Assembly (NCBI GenBank): GCA_001464315.1
Contig: LNFK01000078.1
Coordinates: 38,310-102,309, forward strand
DNA length: 64,000 bases
Source: Sphingomonadales bacterium Ga0077559
GTDB taxonomy: Bacteria > Pseudomonadota > Alphaproteobacteria > Sphingomonadales > Sphingomonadaceae
Direction of reading: 5' to 3'
Below are positions 63,240 through 64,000 of the stretch, piece by piece. A program made the translations under genes and the position numbers. Position 1 is the stretch's first letter. Each line of letters starts with the position of its first letter. The notes beneath the pieces are model-generated. The model searched no databases, was not told the origin of the DNA, and saw nothing but the letters and a program-made list of their open reading frames with translations.

Positions 63240-64000
63240 ATGAATATGTTTAAAAAACTTCTATTAACCCTTGCTGTTGTGACGATGCCATCGCTGGCAT
63301 TAGCGCAAACAGCCGCTCCTGCACCGGCGCCTGTTACCAAGGAAGTTGCGACACCAGTTGTTGCGACTCCAGCAGCGGCAGCGCCCGCAGATGTGGCAGT
63401 GCCTGCTGAAGCAGCACCGGCGGCCGCACCTAAATCGATGGATGGCTCGCTCCCCGGCTACACTCCAATGCGTCCGGACTACGGCAACAGCGTTGGCATG
63501 CCCAAGGCCAAGGAAATCGACTTTCAGGAACAATTCACCGAAAACGGCCAATATGCAAAATGGATTAACAACGCCATTTTGCTGCCGATCATTACGATCA
63601 TCTCATTGTTCGTGCTCGGGCTATTGCTGTGGGTCATAGTCCGCTTCAATCGCCGTGCGAGCCCGGTGGCATCGAAAACCACGCATAATACTTTTATTGA
63701 AGTGGTCTGGACGCTCGTACCGGTGTTGATCTTGCTCGGCATTGCATGGCCATCGCTCGATTTGCTCGCAAAACAATTCAAGCCAGCGCCTGCCAATGCG
63801 GTGACGGTCAAGGTGACAGGATATCAGTGGTATTGGGGTTATACCTATCCCGACCATGGTGGCTTTGAAGTCGTATCGAACATGCTCAAGGAAAAGGGTG
63901 ATGTTGCTGCGGGCGAGCGTTTCCGGACCGAAAATGACGGCCCCGGTCAATTGGCAGTTGATAACCGTATGGTCGTGCCTGCGGGCGTTCCGATCCGCAT
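63240..64000 (+). CDS. ctaC: Cytochrome c oxidase subunit II (5' part, runs off the window)
   Basis: The electron-entry subunit of aa3-type terminal oxidase. A signal peptide (MFKKLLLTLAVVTMPSLALAQ) is followed by an unusual Ala/Pro/Val-rich linker of about 50 residues. Then come two transmembrane helices (about 112-135 and 160-178, with HNTFIEVVWTLVPVLILLGIAWPS between and in the second) and the start of the cupredoxin domain, VKVTGYQWYWGYTYPDHG (~198), with the conserved aromatic electron-entry region. The CuA-binding Cys-His residues lie beyond the window end. ATG at 63240 preceded by CAGGGTC. Confidence 0.95.
   Translation, partial: MNMFKKLLLTLAVVTMPSLALAQTAAPAPAPVTKEVATPVVATPAAAAPADVAVPAEAAPAAAPKSMDGSLPGYTPMRPDYGNSVGMPKAKEIDFQEQFTENGQYAKWINNAILLPIITIISLFVLGLLLWVIVRFNRRASPVASKTTHNTFIEVVWTLVPVLILLGIAWPSLDLLAKQFKPAPANAVTVKVTGYQWYWGYTYPDHGGFEVVSNMLKEKGDVAAGERFRTENDGPGQLAVDNRMVVPAGVPIR

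Noticed and set aside
1..64000. CRISPR arrays, insertion sequences, prophage or integrase genes
   Set aside because: No regularly spaced repeats, transposase, integrase or phage structural motifs were seen on either strand.

Overview
The window looks like a chromosomal segment of an aerobic, moderately GC-rich alphaproteobacterium, most likely of the order Sphingomonadales (Sphingopyxis/Sphingorhabdus-like). The order is inferred from recognisable families: a large TonB-dependent receptor, DUF1134 and DUF1674 proteins, the run rsmB - rpe - heparinase-like - purH, pyrE/pdxJ/acpS/lepB clustering, and -10 elements of the TATAGG type. I see no prophage, insertion sequence or CRISPR array. Most genes are housekeeping genes packed into operons with 1-13 bp overlaps.

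Layout. 0.1-7.7 kb: tRNA-Gly(GCC), fatty acid desaturase, prfC, a TetR regulator divergent from a TonB-dependent receptor with a perfect inverted repeat between them, and an S41 lipoprotein peptidase. 7.7-14.6 kb (minus strand): rpmI-rplT, a strong hairpin, pheS-pheT, and the prs - hisN-like - AraC operon. 14.7-20 kb: nadE, a TonB-type protein, a small membrane protein, ribD-ribE, then DUF1134. 20.2-28.6 kb: tRNA-Ser(GCT), an unknown membrane protein, a glutathione transferase/VOC/cupin set, a crotonase behind an 18-bp palindrome, and divergent aminopeptidase P and oligopeptidase B.

28.6-33.2 kb holds the most interesting block: a four-gene operon of circularly permuted ATP-grasp, alpha-E, transglutaminase-like protein and Anbu (a proteasome-like peptidase). 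Two 17-bp TGCAC-N7-GTGCA palindromes lie directly upstream; these have the form of NtrC sites. A 54-codon DUF1674 (SDH assembly factor 4) gene follows upstream. 33.3-40.7 kb: rsmB-like methyltransferase, GNAT, rpe, heparinase-like protein, purH and a DEAD-box helicase.

41-46.3 kb is a probable cell-surface polymer or lipid-glycan cassette: FAD oxidoreductase, GtrA, an LtaS/EptA-like sulfatase-fold membrane enzyme and a GT-C-like membrane protein. 46.3-49.7 kb: thrC - methyltransferase - folB - FolM-like SDR operon. 49.7-54.1 kb: a GMC oxidoreductase with the same palindrome as the crotonase, a sterol-desaturase operon and a GT2 glycosyltransferase. 54.1-63 kb (minus strand): recQ, an Atm1-type ABC exporter, and a chain pyrE - serine hydrolase - pdxJ - acpS - lepB - AI-2E transporter in which every junction overlaps by exactly 4 bp. 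The window ends inside ctaC (cytochrome c oxidase subunit II).

All family calls come from reading translated motifs and context; no database search was possible. Starts were adjusted where family length or a ribosome binding site favoured an internal codon.
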